A stretch of DNA of 48,741 nt from the NCBI GenBank assembly GCA_002454425.1, contig DKIV01000001.1, positions 1 to 48,741 on the forward strand, written 5' to 3'. The notes beneath the pieces are model-generated. The model saw only the letters and a program-made list of their open reading frames with translations. It had not been told where the DNA came from and ran no database searches. This document shows, one piece after another, positions 1-8,726 of the stretch. Source of the stretch: Sphingobacteriaceae bacterium UBA6709 (GTDB lineage: Bacteria > Bacteroidota > Bacteroidia > Sphingobacteriales > Sphingobacteriaceae). The position numbers and the translations under genes are program-made. The first letter of the stretch is position 1, and each line of letters starts with the position of its first letter.

Positions 1-35
1 GTCTCGAGTCAGTCTCGAGTCAATCTCGGAACAGG
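1..35. repeat. 11-bp periodic TCGA-core array (left edge)
   Basis: From base 3 three consecutive 11-bp units can be read: CTCGAGTCAGT, CTCGAGTCAAT and CTCGGAACAGG. The first two differ at one base. The array is cut by the window edge. A unit of 11 is not a multiple of 3, so this is not a coding repeat. The same period and core, including an exact CTCGGAACAG, recur in the same orientation at the right edge of the window. Function is unknown. Confidence 0.75.
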
Positions 36-732
36 TGGGTAGCAAGGGGCTACAAGCGGGGGGCAGGGGTATGAACAGCGGAGGTCTCTTCCGGGTATTT
101 TGAGGTGACATTATGCGACATTGTGAGACAACTTTATATGCCTGCTGACAGGTAAGGGAAGCCACTGTAGGCCGGGATCTGTAAACCGAACCTAAAGGTT
201 TTGTTCCGAAGGGATGGAGGGATTATAGACGAGTTAAGCAACTGAGGGATATGGTCTTGATTTGCGAAATGGATTGCTTCATCTTTGTTCTGTCAGCGCT
301 GCATACCGGTACCCATTGCAGTGTGTCTGACAACTCCGATTCGCCGGGAGGATTCAGGCGGCATGAAAAATAAAAATTCGACCGTTATGGCAGGAATTGT
401 AGAGGACGAGCATGGTAGTGTCGCGGGAAGGGGCGACAAGATGAATGAGCGAACCGGGCTGGCAAATGCTATCGCACCCGGAAACAGGAAAGGTTTCTAT
501 CTATGGCATGGCGACCGGATCCGGATTAACAAAAGCGCAATGGCTAGCCTATCCCGGCAGCTTATGACGTGCCATACCAGGGTTCCACCTCGGGCTAATT
601 GCAAAAACTTCGTGTTGTTGATAGGGTTTAAGTCGAACTTGAGAGCAGACAGCATACTCAAAAACGGAGAAAGGAATCACTGATAGCAATCCCCTTCTTC
701 ATTTTCAAAATATTATGTTTCGTTTATGATGA
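36..732. other. Gene-free stretch, possible structured RNA or intron remnant
   Basis: No convincing protein gene lies here; the longest open frame (285-683) has no recognisable domain and a composition unlike the neighbouring genes. The plus strand is G-rich and has several short perfect hairpins: GTAGC/GCTAC at 39-43 and 49-53, CCTG/CAGG around a CTGA loop at 141-152, and AACC/GGTT around TAAA at 189-200. This density of small helices resembles the 5' part of a group II intron, but I find no reverse transcriptase, no domain V and no certain GUGYG 5' end, so that identity is a weak inference. It could equally be another mobile-element remnant or an unknown non-coding RNA. Confidence 0.3.
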
Positions 733-2070
733 CTAACGTTTGCCCATTCCCGGCATTCCTCTCATCATCTTCGACATTGCCGCGGGATTACTGAACTGCT
801 TCATCACCTTACGCATATCATCGAATTGCTTAATGAGTTTATTCACCTCCTGCAGGTTTGTTCCGGAGCCTGCGGCTATACGCGCTCTGCGGCTTGGATT
901 AATGGAATCAGGATTTTCGCGTTCGAATGGAGTCATCGACTGAATAATAGCTTCAATGGGTTTGAAGGCGTTATCGTCAATATCAATATCCTTAATGGCC
1001 TTACCCACACCAGGGATCATGCCCATGAGGTCTTTCATATTCCCCATCTTTTTGATCTGCTGGATCTGCCCCATAAAGTCGTTGAAGTCGAACTTATTTT
1101 TACGGATCTTCTTCTGCAACTCAGCAGCCTGCTTTTCATCAAACTGCTGCTGGGCACGTTCAACGAGGGAAACCACGTCACCCATACCCAGGATACGGGA
1201 GGCCATACGATCAGGGTGGAACACGTCAAGTGCTTCCATCTTTTCGCCGGTACCAATAAACTTAATAGGCTTGTTAACAACCGACTTAATAGAAAGAGCG
1301 GCACCACCACGCGTATCACCGTCAAGCTTAGTAAGCACGACGCCCGTAAAGTCTAGCCTGTCATTGAAGGCCTTAGCAGTGTTCACAGCGTCCTGACCAG
1401 TCATTGAGTCAACGACAAAGAGAATTTCATGCGGCTTAGTACTTTCCTTAACGGCAGCGATCTCCTTCATCATCTCCTCATCAATAGCCAGACGACCCGC
1501 GGTATCAAGGATAACGATATTATTACCATTCTTCTTTGCCTCCGCGATACCTTCAAGCGCTATAGCCACAGGATCTTTGGAGCTTAGATTAGCGTATACA
1601 GGAATGCCGGTCTGCTGTCCGAGAACCTGTAGCTGATCAATAGCAGCGGGACGATACACGTCACCAGCAACGAGTAAAGGCTTTTTATTTTTCTGTGTTT
1701 TGAGGAAGTTAGCAAGCTTACCGGAAAATGTCGTTTTACCAGCACCGTTAAGACCCGCGATAAGAATTACGGTAGGATTGGCAGCTATCTCTAACTCGCT
1801 AACACTACCGCCCATCAGCTCAGCCAGCTCGTCATTGACAATCTTGGTGAGTAACTGTCCGGGAGAGATGGCAGTTAACACATTCTGACCGAGTGCCTTC
1901 TGCTTCACCTCATCAGTAAAAGCCTTCGCAGTCTTATAGTTAACGTCAGCATCGAGAAGAGCCTTGCGGATCTCTTTCATCGTTTCAGCGACGTTAATTT
2001 CAGTAATGGTTCCCTGTCCTTTTAATACCTTAAAGGCCCGGTCTAATTTATCTTGTAAGTTCTCAAACAT
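733..2070 (-). CDS. ffh: Signal recognition particle protein Ffh
   Basis: SRP54-family GTPase that binds hydrophobic signal sequences emerging from ribosomes, together with 4.5S RNA, and delivers them to FtsY at the inner membrane. The 445-residue length is normal. The N domain covers roughly residues 1-95. The G domain follows with the P-loop GLNGAGKTT near 106, then DVYRPAA, DTAGR near 190, and TKLDGDTRGG. A methionine-rich M domain begins near 300 and contains the conserved RRARIAAGSGT RNA/signal-binding region; the protein ends in a Met/Gly-rich tail. ATG start; no Shine-Dalgarno sequence is evident, which is usual in Bacteroidota. It is separated from the next minus-strand gene by about 110 bases, so it is probably transcribed on its own. 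Confidence 0.98.
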   Translation of the reverse strand: MFENLQDKLDRAFKVLKGQGTITEINVAETMKEIRKALLDADVNYKTAKAFTDEVKQKALGQNVLTAISPGQLLTKIVNDELAELMGGSVSELEIAANPTVILIAGLNGAGKTTFSGKLANFLKTQKNKKPLLVAGDVYRPAAIDQLQVLGQQTGIPVYANLSSKDPVAIALEGIAEAKKNGNNIVILDTAGRLAIDEEMMKEIAAVKESTKPHEILFVVDSMTGQDAVNTAKAFNDRLDFTGVVLTKLDGDTRGGAALSIKSVVNKPIKFIGTGEKMEALDVFHPDRMASRILGMGDVVSLVERAQQQFDEKQAAELQKKIRKNKFDFNDFMGQIQQIKKMGNMKDLMGMIPGVGKAIKDIDIDDNAFKPIEAIIQSMTPFERENPDSINPSRRARIAAGSGTNLQEVNKLIKQFDDMRKVMKQFSNPAAMSKMMRGMPGMGKR

Positions 2071-2181
2071 CTTCTAGTCAGCTTTATAAAGCCCGTAAAA
2101 TTAAAAATATTTTTGCAAATAGTAACCGACACTTCCGTGCGGACATCAGGAGTTGCGCGCAATTAGCGGCAGAGCATCCCC

Positions 2182-3177
2182 TCAGGGGATATAGGGGAAT
2201 TTATAGACTATCCCTAAAGCCATCGTCTGACTGGCTTGGATCTTGCTATCCGAGTCATCATCGTAAAGCACAATGCCGGTGAGCTTAACATTTACTACCC
2301 TGTTTACGCGAGCAGTAAGCGTAAGGTCGAGACGCTGATCGATATTATTTAACGTTTCGTAGTTAGCGAACATATTATACAATGCCTTTAAGTTTAGATT
2401 AGGCATGATGTCTTTATCGATGTTGGCCACGATCTGGAACGCGAGCTCGTTTCTGAAACGTTTGCCTCGGTCGACCCCATAATTTTTTTGACCGGGAGTA
2501 TTTACATATAGAGCAGTGTCCAGAACGAAAGTTTGACGCGCGGTACCAGTACCAAAGCGCAGTGAGAATGATTTATCCGGCTTATACTCAAAACCCATAG
2601 ATTCTGTAAGGTAACCCGGAGACATGAACTTAGAAATCAGCGTAGGAATTTCCACACCATCCTCGGTACGGTATGAAAAACCGTTATCAAACTGTGATTG
2701 AAAGTTTATCGAAGCAAAGAAGTTCCAGTTCTGAGAGAACTTCAGCGCGAATTTGTTATCCCAGTAAATACGGTCGGCACTCTTCTTTTGCAACTGATTC
2801 TTATTTTTAACTTTCCCGTAGTCAAAGATCACCTCAGACACGTAGTTGAAGTTATTTTTCGTGTAGTCCGCTTTCCAGTCAAAGTTACCACCCAAAGCCA
2901 CGGAGTTTACCCCACCACCTTTCCAGTTGTCGCTGAAGGCTGCCTGATTCAAGCTTACGCCCATGGTCACCCAGTTGCGCCAATAGTTAACCTTAAGCGA
3001 CAGCTTAGTATCAGGAATCTGAGCAAGCTGAGTCAAGAGAATAGGCCTGCGTACTGGCAAGACACTCTTTTTGGGGAATTCCCTAAGCTTATTAAGTTCT
3101 ACGGTATCTGTATTATCCTGCGAAAACGCTGAGAATGACAGAAGTGAAAGGAAAATAAACAGCAAACGTCTTACCAT
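2182..3177 (-). CDS. DUF3078 family outer-membrane protein
   Basis: A 331-residue secreted protein starting with a typical signal peptide (MVRRLLFIFLSLLSFSAFSQ, cleaved after SAFS). After a short linker the chain is rich in alternating aromatic/polar strands (for example KLSLKVNYWRNW, AAFSDNWKGGG, FALKFSQNWNF) and ends YKFPYIP, as expected of a beta-barrel. The NYWRNWVTMGVSLNQAAFSDNWKGGGVNS region is characteristic of Bacteroidetes DUF3078 proteins, whose function is unknown. I chose the ATG at 3177 rather than a TTG three codons upstream because it directly precedes the signal peptide. A TATTTTG sequence, one base short of TAnnTTTG, lies just upstream. Confidence 0.85.
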   Translation of the reverse strand: MVRRLLFIFLSLLSFSAFSQDNTDTVELNKLREFPKKSVLPVRRPILLTQLAQIPDTKLSLKVNYWRNWVTMGVSLNQAAFSDNWKGGGVNSVALGGNFDWKADYTKNNFNYVSEVIFDYGKVKNKNQLQKKSADRIYWDNKFALKFSQNWNFFASINFQSQFDNGFSYRTEDGVEIPTLISKFMSPGYLTESMGFEYKPDKSFSLRFGTGTARQTFVLDTALYVNTPGQKNYGVDRGKRFRNELAFQIVANIDKDIMPNLNLKALYNMFANYETLNNIDQRLDLTLTARVNRVVNVKLTGIVLYDDDSDSKIQASQTMALGIVYKFPYIP

Positions 3178-3235
3178 AATGGGCAAAATAAATGAAAAAA
3201 GGGTTAATGTTAAAATCTTATTTCAGCAATCGTGG

Positions 3236-3997
3236 CTATTTAGTTTTGGGAAGCGGAGGAATTCTCAATGCCGCGGGGTCATTTTTGTATTGTTGATAGG
3301 AATACCTGATGTAACTTATCAAGGCATAATCATTGGTCTGCAACACAAAATAGTATGAGGGTCGATACTGCTGCATGAAATCATCCAACTCGTTGTCGGG
3401 AAGATTTGTCGCTCGTTTTACAATGTCACGATTGAAACGAAAATCAATGATCATATCCTGATAATCGCGTTCCAGAATCTCCTGGAGGTATCGCGCGTGT
3501 TTACCCTCTTTACTTAACAGACTCCAAAGCGCATCGATTCCAAGGCCCGCGCCCCCCAACCCATTGCTACCACCGGCAGTGAGGATGTTTGAGAAATCGC
3601 CTTTTCTGGCTGCCTGGCTATAATCTTTTTTATTTTGCTCGTAAACAGATTGAGGATCTATTTTCTTACCAAGGATCTGCACTTCACGCAGATAAATGCT
3701 GGTTCGCTTAACGAAAAATAATACCGCGTCGGGATTTTTCACTGTCACCGTATCTACGCGATAACCTTCAGTTGCGGCCACCAGCGTATCGCCATATCTG
3801 GCGGTATCAAAAAACTCTCCTTTCAAGTTATTGTACACTCCACGATGTTTACGAAGGTTATATACATATACCCGAGCAACGCGTTGCTTGGTGTCGCGAT
3901 CATACACGATCCCTTCAATCTTAACTTCCTGAGCGTTACAAATGCCTGGGAGGTAAGACATCACAACAAGCAGCACAAAGAGACCCCGCATCAACAT
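3236..3997 (-). CDS. Secreted carboxypeptidase-regulatory-like domain protein
   Basis: A 253-residue protein with an N-terminal signal peptide ending near CNAQ. A CarboxypepD_reg-like beta-sandwich follows at about residues 25-100 (KIEGIVYDRDTKQRVARVYVYN, then GDTLVAATEGYRVDT), the fold found at the N termini of SusC-like receptors but here without a barrel. The C-terminal half is helical and carries a short Gly-rich patch (GGSNGLGGAGLG). Architecture and size match the protein at 16001-16630, so the two are probably paralogues. Function is unknown; periplasmic or outer-membrane-associated by inference. It lies 16 bases downstream of the autolysin pair and may be co-transcribed with it. Confidence 0.75.
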   Translation of the reverse strand: MLMRGLFVLLVVMSYLPGICNAQEVKIEGIVYDRDTKQRVARVYVYNLRKHRGVYNNLKGEFFDTARYGDTLVAATEGYRVDTVTVKNPDAVLFFVKRTSIYLREVQILGKKIDPQSVYEQNKKDYSQAARKGDFSNILTAGGSNGLGGAGLGIDALWSLLSKEGKHARYLQEILERDYQDMIIDFRFNRDIVKRATNLPDNELDDFMQQYRPSYYFVLQTNDYALISYIRYSYQQYKNDPAALRIPPLPKTK

Positions 3998-4013
3998 AAA
4001 GGCAATTTAGAAA

Positions 4014-4886
4014 TTACTTCGAAACCAGAAGAAGTTGTCCTGGTTGTAGATTATTGGACTGCAACGAGTTCAGTATTCGTAAGTCATCAACAGAAAGTCC
4101 AAACTTCTTGCTTATGGAATAAAGCGTATCACCGGCGATAACCTCATAGATTTTCATTGCCACGGGTGCTTTTGTCGCAACAGGAACAGTACCTGCTTCT
4201 TCCTGCTTTTCTTTAACAACGATCTGAGCCTGTACGGTCTCTTCTCGTTCAACTTTAGCCACGTATGATTCAGGACTATCAAAGCGCTGAAGGCCATAGC
4301 GTTCAATTAGGCTTATAAGAAGATCAGGATATTTGGGATTTGTGGCGTAGCCAGCCTTCTTAAGTCCATGCGCCCAGCCTCTGTAATCATTTCTGTCGAG
4401 CTCAAACAGAAAGGCATAACGCTGTCGCTTAAGAAATTCTGAATGGTCATGATAGGAATCCTCTGCTGAATCATATACTCTAAAGCGCTCGGAGGGGGCA
4501 TCATCATCCATGATGTACGACTTGCCCATCCAGCCGTTATGACTTTTTATACCGAAGTGATTGTTTGCTTCGCGCGCGAGCAGACTATTTCCATTGGCTG
4601 ACTCCAGCATTCCCTGAGCCAGGGTGATGCTTGCCGGAATGCCGGATCGTCGCATCTCAGAGACGGCAATTTCTTTAAAACGTTCAATATATCCATTGGT
4701 AGAATATACCTGCTGTAGCTGGTTAGTAGAAGAGCGGCCAACAATTACCTCGCCATTTCCCCGGTTTTGGGGCCGCGGAGAGGTTGTCTTTGCCGGATAA
4801 CGATTACTCTTTCGGGCATGTTTTCTGCTACTACAAGACACAAGCGTAGCAGCCAGGAGAATCAACAGGAAGATATTTTTCATCAT
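4014..4886 (-). CDS. Glucosaminidase-LysM lipoprotein
   Basis: A predicted lipoprotein (lipobox LVSC, Cys19) of 290 residues. A mannosyl-glycoprotein endo-beta-N-acetylglucosaminidase (GH73-like) domain covers about residues 65-205; visible landmarks are PASITLAQGMLESANGNS with the catalytic-type Glu, NNHFGIK, and the closing DYRGWAHGLKKAGYATNPKY. A single C-terminal LysM domain follows (YEVIAGDTLYSISKKFGLSV). It should cleave the glycan strands of peptidoglycan while anchored to a membrane. Its ATG directly abuts the TAA of the upstream paralogue at 4887-5552, so the pair is translationally adjacent and presumably one operon. Confidence 0.9.
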   Translation of the reverse strand: MMKNIFLLILLAATLVSCSSRKHARKSNRYPAKTTSPRPQNRGNGEVIVGRSSTNQLQQVYSTNGYIERFKEIAVSEMRRSGIPASITLAQGMLESANGNSLLAREANNHFGIKSHNGWMGKSYIMDDDAPSERFRVYDSAEDSYHDHSEFLKRQRYAFLFELDRNDYRGWAHGLKKAGYATNPKYPDLLISLIERYGLQRFDSPESYVAKVEREETVQAQIVVKEKQEEAGTVPVATKAPVAMKIYEVIAGDTLYSISKKFGLSVDDLRILNSLQSNNLQPGQLLLVSK

Positions 4887-5552
4887 TTACAAGTGCAATT
4901 TTTGCCCAATCTGCAGAATGTTACTGCTGAGATCATTCTTTTCCTTGATTTCAGAAACAGAGATCTCAAAACGACGGGCAAGAGCAAGCAGTGTATCGCC
5001 TTTTTTTACAAAGTAAACGATTGGATTTGAGATTTCAGTATCTTCAGAAAATCCAACACCAGATTTTTCCTTTTTAGCATTTGTAGAATCCAGAGAAGTA
5101 AGGTTGTACTTTCTGATGATCCCCAATACCTGGCTGGCCCAGGTCTTGCTGCTAGCGTATCCGCCACGCTGTATTCCTTTAGCCCAGCCACGATAATCAT
5201 TGGCATGATATCTGGTAAAGAGGCCAGAGAAGCGATTCTCCATATGGTCAATAAAATCAGAATAGCAGTCCTGCACAGACTCATATCCTTTATATGCGGA
5301 GGGAACGGTCTTGGGACCACCCTTACCTTTTAAACCGAAATGGTTATTATTATATTTCGCTATACGGCTGGTACCGGCACCAGATTCATGCATAGCAATA
5401 CCCAAAATAATACTTGCGGGAATGCCATGTTCATTCATAAGCTTTACAGCGATATTCCTATAGTTCTCAATATATTCACGAGCTGTTGATTGAGCTGTTG
5501 CCGTACTGGTGTAGAAAATTATTACTAAGAAATAGATAATTTTTTTAATCAT
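4887..5552 (-). CDS. Secreted glucosaminidase-LysM protein
   Basis: Paralogue of the adjacent lipoprotein, 221 residues, with a cleavable signal peptide (ending TATAQ) instead of a lipobox. The GH73-like domain has the same landmarks: PASIILGIAMHESGAGTS with the catalytic-type Glu, NNHFGLKGKG, and DYRGWAKGIQRGGYASSKTW. A C-terminal LysM domain (YFVKKGDTLLALARRFEISV) should bind peptidoglycan. The different N termini suggest that one enzyme is freely periplasmic or secreted and the other membrane-tethered. It lies 4 bases downstream of the O-methyltransferase gene, so the three genes may share the promoter at 6198-6205. Confidence 0.9.
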   Translation of the reverse strand: MIKKIIYFLVIIFYTSTATAQSTAREYIENYRNIAVKLMNEHGIPASIILGIAMHESGAGTSRIAKYNNNHFGLKGKGGPKTVPSAYKGYESVQDCYSDFIDHMENRFSGLFTRYHANDYRGWAKGIQRGGYASSKTWASQVLGIIRKYNLTSLDSTNAKKEKSGVGFSEDTEISNPIVYFVKKGDTLLALARRFEISVSEIKEKNDLSSNILQIGQKLHL

Positions 5553-5556
5553 AGCA

Positions 5557-6192
5557 TTACAGTTTACGTGTTATTAATAAACCGTCGCGCACAGGAAGCA
5601 CCAGCTTTTCTACGCGACGATCATTCTTTACATGATCAATGAAACTCCTGATTTTCTGGCTGCGTGCATCTTCAGCACCCCCTGTGATCTTACCGTACCA
5701 CAGCACATTATCAGTAATGATGAGTCCTCCAGGTCTTACTTTATCGAAGACCATTTCATAATAGCGTTCGTTACTTTTCTTATCAGCGTCAATAAAGACA
5801 ATATCCCAGACCTCATTGAGTTCGGGAATAATAGCAGACGCGTCTCCTAAATGATAATGGATTTTATTGTTTAATTCTGATTTCGCGAAGAAAGAGCGTA
5901 CGCGCTCCTCGAGTTCCTCGTTAACGTCTATTGTATGAATAATCCCGTCGGCAACAAGTCCCTCAGCAAAACATAAGGTTGCGTATCCGGTAAAAGTTCC
6001 CACCTCCAGAATGCGTCTGGGAGCGATTAATTTACTTAGAAAACTGAGGACACGACCTTGATAATGCCCTGAAAGCATTCGGGGTCTTGATACCTTCAAA
6101 TGCGTTTCACGACTTATATATCTGAGCAGTTCGGGTTCTTCTTCGCAGTAATGCTCAAGATAGGTCTGCAGGCCGTCAGGGGACAGTTCCAT
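5557..6192 (-). CDS. Class I SAM-dependent O-methyltransferase
   Basis: A 211-residue member of the catechol/caffeoyl-CoA O-methyltransferase family (Methyltransf_3). It has the SAM-binding motif I ILEVGTFTGYATLCFAEGL near residue 60, the acidic TIDVNEE after it, the metal-binding type VFIDADKKSNERYYE, and ITDNVLWYGKI. The substrate cannot be inferred; Bacteroidota usually carry one such orphan enzyme. I start at the ATG at 6192 because the longer open frame would run through a perfect TAnnTTTG promoter element (6198-6205) and the family begins near MELSPDGLQTYLEHY. With this start the mRNA is nearly or fully leaderless. Confidence 0.92.
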   Translation of the reverse strand: MELSPDGLQTYLEHYCEEEPELLRYISRETHLKVSRPRMLSGHYQGRVLSFLSKLIAPRRILEVGTFTGYATLCFAEGLVADGIIHTIDVNEELEERVRSFFAKSELNNKIHYHLGDASAIIPELNEVWDIVFIDADKKSNERYYEMVFDKVRPGGLIITDNVLWYGKITGGAEDARSQKIRSFIDHVKNDRRVEKLVLPVRDGLLITRKL

Positions 6193-6197
6193 GGCCG

Positions 6198-6227
6198 CAA
6201 ATATAGCAATTAATCCGCTTATCCAAA
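6198..6227 (-). promoter_or_regulatory. Bacteroidetes-type promoter for the O-methyltransferase operon
   Basis: On the minus strand TATATTTG (6198-6205) matches the -7 consensus TAnnTTTG exactly, and a TTTG (6224-6227) lies 18 bases upstream as a -33 element. Only 5 bases separate the -7 element from the ATG at 6192, so transcription is expected to begin at or next to the start codon. Confidence 0.7.
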
Positions 6228-6322
6228 TTTGCGCCGATTCTAAGGACAAGATTAACAGCCAAATAGCACAACCAAGGCGCTAAAGAACGATCGTTTTTAA
6301 CAAAACTTTAACAACTGAAAAG

Positions 6323-8170
6323 TTAGAAAGAACGTGGTTTTCTGAACCGCGGGATCGCAGAGGCAGCAGGTTTTCCCTTGCCCGTTTTTTCACGGATGAG
6401 TTTGATAAAATGGTGTCCATATTTACGGAGCTTAAACTCGCCGACACCGGAAATCTCCAGGAGTGCTTCCTCCGTAACCGGCTTAAAACGAGCCATCTCA
6501 TGCAAGGACACATCACTAAAAATGGCATAGGCAGGAATATCACTTTTCATGGCTAACTTGAGCCGTAGCTGACGCAAGTCGCCAAAGAGTTGATCGGTGG
6601 CATTGGCCGTAGCAGGCGAACCATGCTGCTCTCCGGAAGACCTCTTTTCCGGCAGCTTCAAGACACTAAGTTTAGCTTTTTTTCCGCGAAGCAAAATTTC
6701 ATTGCCCATGGGGGTAATTTTAAGTGCGAAATCCTGATCGTACGCAATCTCTATGATTCCCTGATTTAACATTTGCACAAGGTAACGCTGCCATTGAAAG
6801 GCACTCATATCGCTGCCGACACCAAAAGTTTTGATCCGTTCTAGGCCATGAGCTAAGATATACTCACTTCGGTAGCCCCGAAGTATATCTATGATAACCG
6901 GCATACTCTCTCTTCCCGCGCTACGAGCAATAGCAGAAAGCGCCTTCTGCACCAGGATGGTTCCGTCAAAGTGCTCACGGGGATTCCGGCAGACGTCACA
7001 GTTACCACAGTCGTCCTGAAGATTTTCCGAGAAATAATTTAAGAGGATCTTCCTCCGGCATATATCAGCTTCGGCATATTGCTGCATCCGATTGAGCTTC
7101 TCCAGGTTGAGCTCTTTCTGTGACCCTTCGGAGGCGAATTGCGAAAGCATCGCCATGTCGGCATAGCTGTAGTAAAGGATGGTCGACGATGGCAGACCGT
7201 CACGCCCCGCGCGACCTATTTCCTGATAGTAGCCCTCCATATTTTTGGGCATATTATTATGAATAACCCAGCGGACATTCGACTTATCGATACCCATACC
7301 GAAGGCCACCGTGGCACACACAATCTGTGTAACATCATTGATAAAATCGTCTTGCGCGGCGGCACGGGCATGGGCAGACATTCCCGCGTGATAACATGAT
7401 GCTTTTATGCCATTGTTACGTAGCAGTTGAGCCATCTCATCGCACTTGTTCCTGCTGAGACAATAAATAATGCCGCTCTCCTGCGGACGGCTACGAATGA
7501 AGCTTACTATTTCTTTAAGACGCTCGGAGGGCTTTAAACCTACGCGTACATCTAAACTAAGATTTGGACGATTAAAAGAACTTATAAATACACGAGGATC
7601 ATTCAGGCCCAGTTGCCGTACAATATCGCTTCGTGTAAGTTTATCAGCAGTAGCAGTGAGCGCGATAAATGGTATATCATAAAATCTCTCGCGCAGGAAG
7701 CCGAGTTGCGTATATTCTGGTCTGAAATCATGCCCCCAGGCAGAAATACAATGAGCCTCGTCAATAGCGATCATGGAAGGTTTCACCATCCGCCCGATCT
7801 GCGTTATGTCGTTCATTAACTTTTCCGGCGACACATATAGCAGCGCTATTTGGCCCCGATAACAAGCTTCCAGGATGTCCTGTTGCTGTTGCTGGCTTTG
7901 CGCGCTGTTAAGAAACGCGGCGGCAACACCATTAGCCTTCAACGCGTCCACCTGATCTTTCATCAGCGAAATAAGCGGCGAGATAACAATACAGGTACCC
8001 TTGAGCATCAAGGCCGGGATTTGATAACATAAAGACTTCCCTCCGCCCGTGGGCATAAGCAGAAGCACATCACGACCGGTAAGTACCGCCTGGATTACAG
8101 ACTCCTGGCCAGCGCGAAAACTGGAATATCCGAAATACTTCTTTAATATAGCTTCAGGAGATGAATTCAT
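6323..8170 (-). CDS. recQ: ATP-dependent DNA helicase RecQ
   Basis: 3'-5' DNA helicase acting in recombination and fork repair. It is 615 residues long and complete. Helicase core: Walker A LMPTGGGKSLCYQ near residue 40, DEAH plus the RecQ aromatic loop (IDEAHCISAWGHDFRPEY) near 137, SAT-like ALTATAD, and motif VI QEIGRAGRDGLP near 320. The zinc-binding module has one Cys near CRRKILLNYF and three in CGNCDVC. A winged-helix RQC region follows. A C-terminal HRDC domain (about 520-590, LFGDLRQLRLKLA to GVGEFKLRKYG) is followed by a short basic tail. ATG start. Gene order recQ-ruvX on one strand links two recombination/repair functions, though ruvX has its own promoter-like element. Confidence 0.97.
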   Translation of the reverse strand: MNSSPEAILKKYFGYSSFRAGQESVIQAVLTGRDVLLLMPTGGGKSLCYQIPALMLKGTCIVISPLISLMKDQVDALKANGVAAAFLNSAQSQQQQQDILEACYRGQIALLYVSPEKLMNDITQIGRMVKPSMIAIDEAHCISAWGHDFRPEYTQLGFLRERFYDIPFIALTATADKLTRSDIVRQLGLNDPRVFISSFNRPNLSLDVRVGLKPSERLKEIVSFIRSRPQESGIIYCLSRNKCDEMAQLLRNNGIKASCYHAGMSAHARAAAQDDFINDVTQIVCATVAFGMGIDKSNVRWVIHNNMPKNMEGYYQEIGRAGRDGLPSSTILYYSYADMAMLSQFASEGSQKELNLEKLNRMQQYAEADICRRKILLNYFSENLQDDCGNCDVCRNPREHFDGTILVQKALSAIARSAGRESMPVIIDILRGYRSEYILAHGLERIKTFGVGSDMSAFQWQRYLVQMLNQGIIEIAYDQDFALKITPMGNEILLRGKKAKLSVLKLPEKRSSGEQHGSPATANATDQLFGDLRQLRLKLAMKSDIPAYAIFSDVSLHEMARFKPVTEEALLEISGVGEFKLRKYGHHFIKLIREKTGKGKPAASAIPRFRKPRSF

Positions 8171-8216
8171 GGATGTGTGTTCTCTTGCTTCAAAATTCCC
8201 TTTGAGATAAAGTGCT

Positions 8217-8636
8217 TTAGCGAAATTCGCGCTGCTGCATATAGCTTTGCAGAATAATCACCGCCGATACCGTATCAATTAATCCTTTACTTTGCCTGTC
8301 AGACTTCTTCATTCCACTACCCGCAATCGCCGCGGAAGCCATTTTTGAAGTAAAACGTTCATCGATCATATGAATAGGGATGCCGGGGAAATTCTTTTTC
8401 AACGTGGTTACAAATCCCTTTACGTGAGGTAACGACTGCGAGGCGGAACCATCCATTTGCCGTGGTTCGCCAACCACGAAGGATTCTATAGACTCATTAA
8501 GCATATACTTTTTTAGATAGTCGACGATATCTTTAGGATGTACTGTCTCCAAGGCCGTGGCAATAATTTGCAAAGGATCCGTCACCGCAATTCCAATACG
8601 CTTAGTACCATAGTCGAAAGCTATTATTCTGCCCAT
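8217..8636 (-). CDS. ruvX: Holliday-junction resolvase-like protein RuvX/YqgF
   Basis: RNase H-fold nuclease of the YqgF/RuvX family, implicated in 16S rRNA 5' maturation and/or Holliday-junction processing. With the ATG at 8636 it has 139 residues, the usual size. Landmarks: N-terminal FDYGTKRIGIAV with the first catalytic Asp, VVGEPRQMDGSAS, IDERFTSKMA with the acidic pair, and KGLIDTVSAVIIL with the last Asp. A start 13 codons further upstream is rejected because the family begins at MGRIIAFDYG and because TATCTTTG at 8644-8651 is a perfect -7 element. It is divergent from the holB-like gene at 8727. Confidence 0.93.
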   Translation of the reverse strand: MGRIIAFDYGTKRIGIAVTDPLQIIATALETVHPKDIVDYLKKYMLNESIESFVVGEPRQMDGSASQSLPHVKGFVTTLKKNFPGIPIHMIDERFTSKMASAAIAGSGMKKSDRQSKGLIDTVSAVIILQSYMQQREFR

Positions 8637-8643
8637 ATGAGCA

Positions 8644-8651
8644 CAAAGATA
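8644..8651 (-). promoter_or_regulatory. -7 promoter element for ruvX
   Basis: TATCTTTG on the minus strand matches TAnnTTTG exactly and ends 7 bases before the ruvX ATG. I see no clear -33 TTTG at the expected distance. Confidence 0.55.
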
Positions 8652-8726
8652 CTTTTTGTATCCTGCTATTCTCATATCTTAATAGCGAATAGGCTTATTT
8701 TCGTATCTATTTGCTATTTTGCAGAC

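Noticed and set aside
285..683. A 132-codon open frame on the plus strand
   Set aside because: No recognisable domain and no consistent codon pattern, and it lies in a hairpin-rich region better read as non-coding.
2108..2115. TATTTTTG on the plus strand upstream of ffh, matching TAnnTTTG
   Set aside because: It points into the DUF3078 gene from the wrong strand and drives no recognisable feature.
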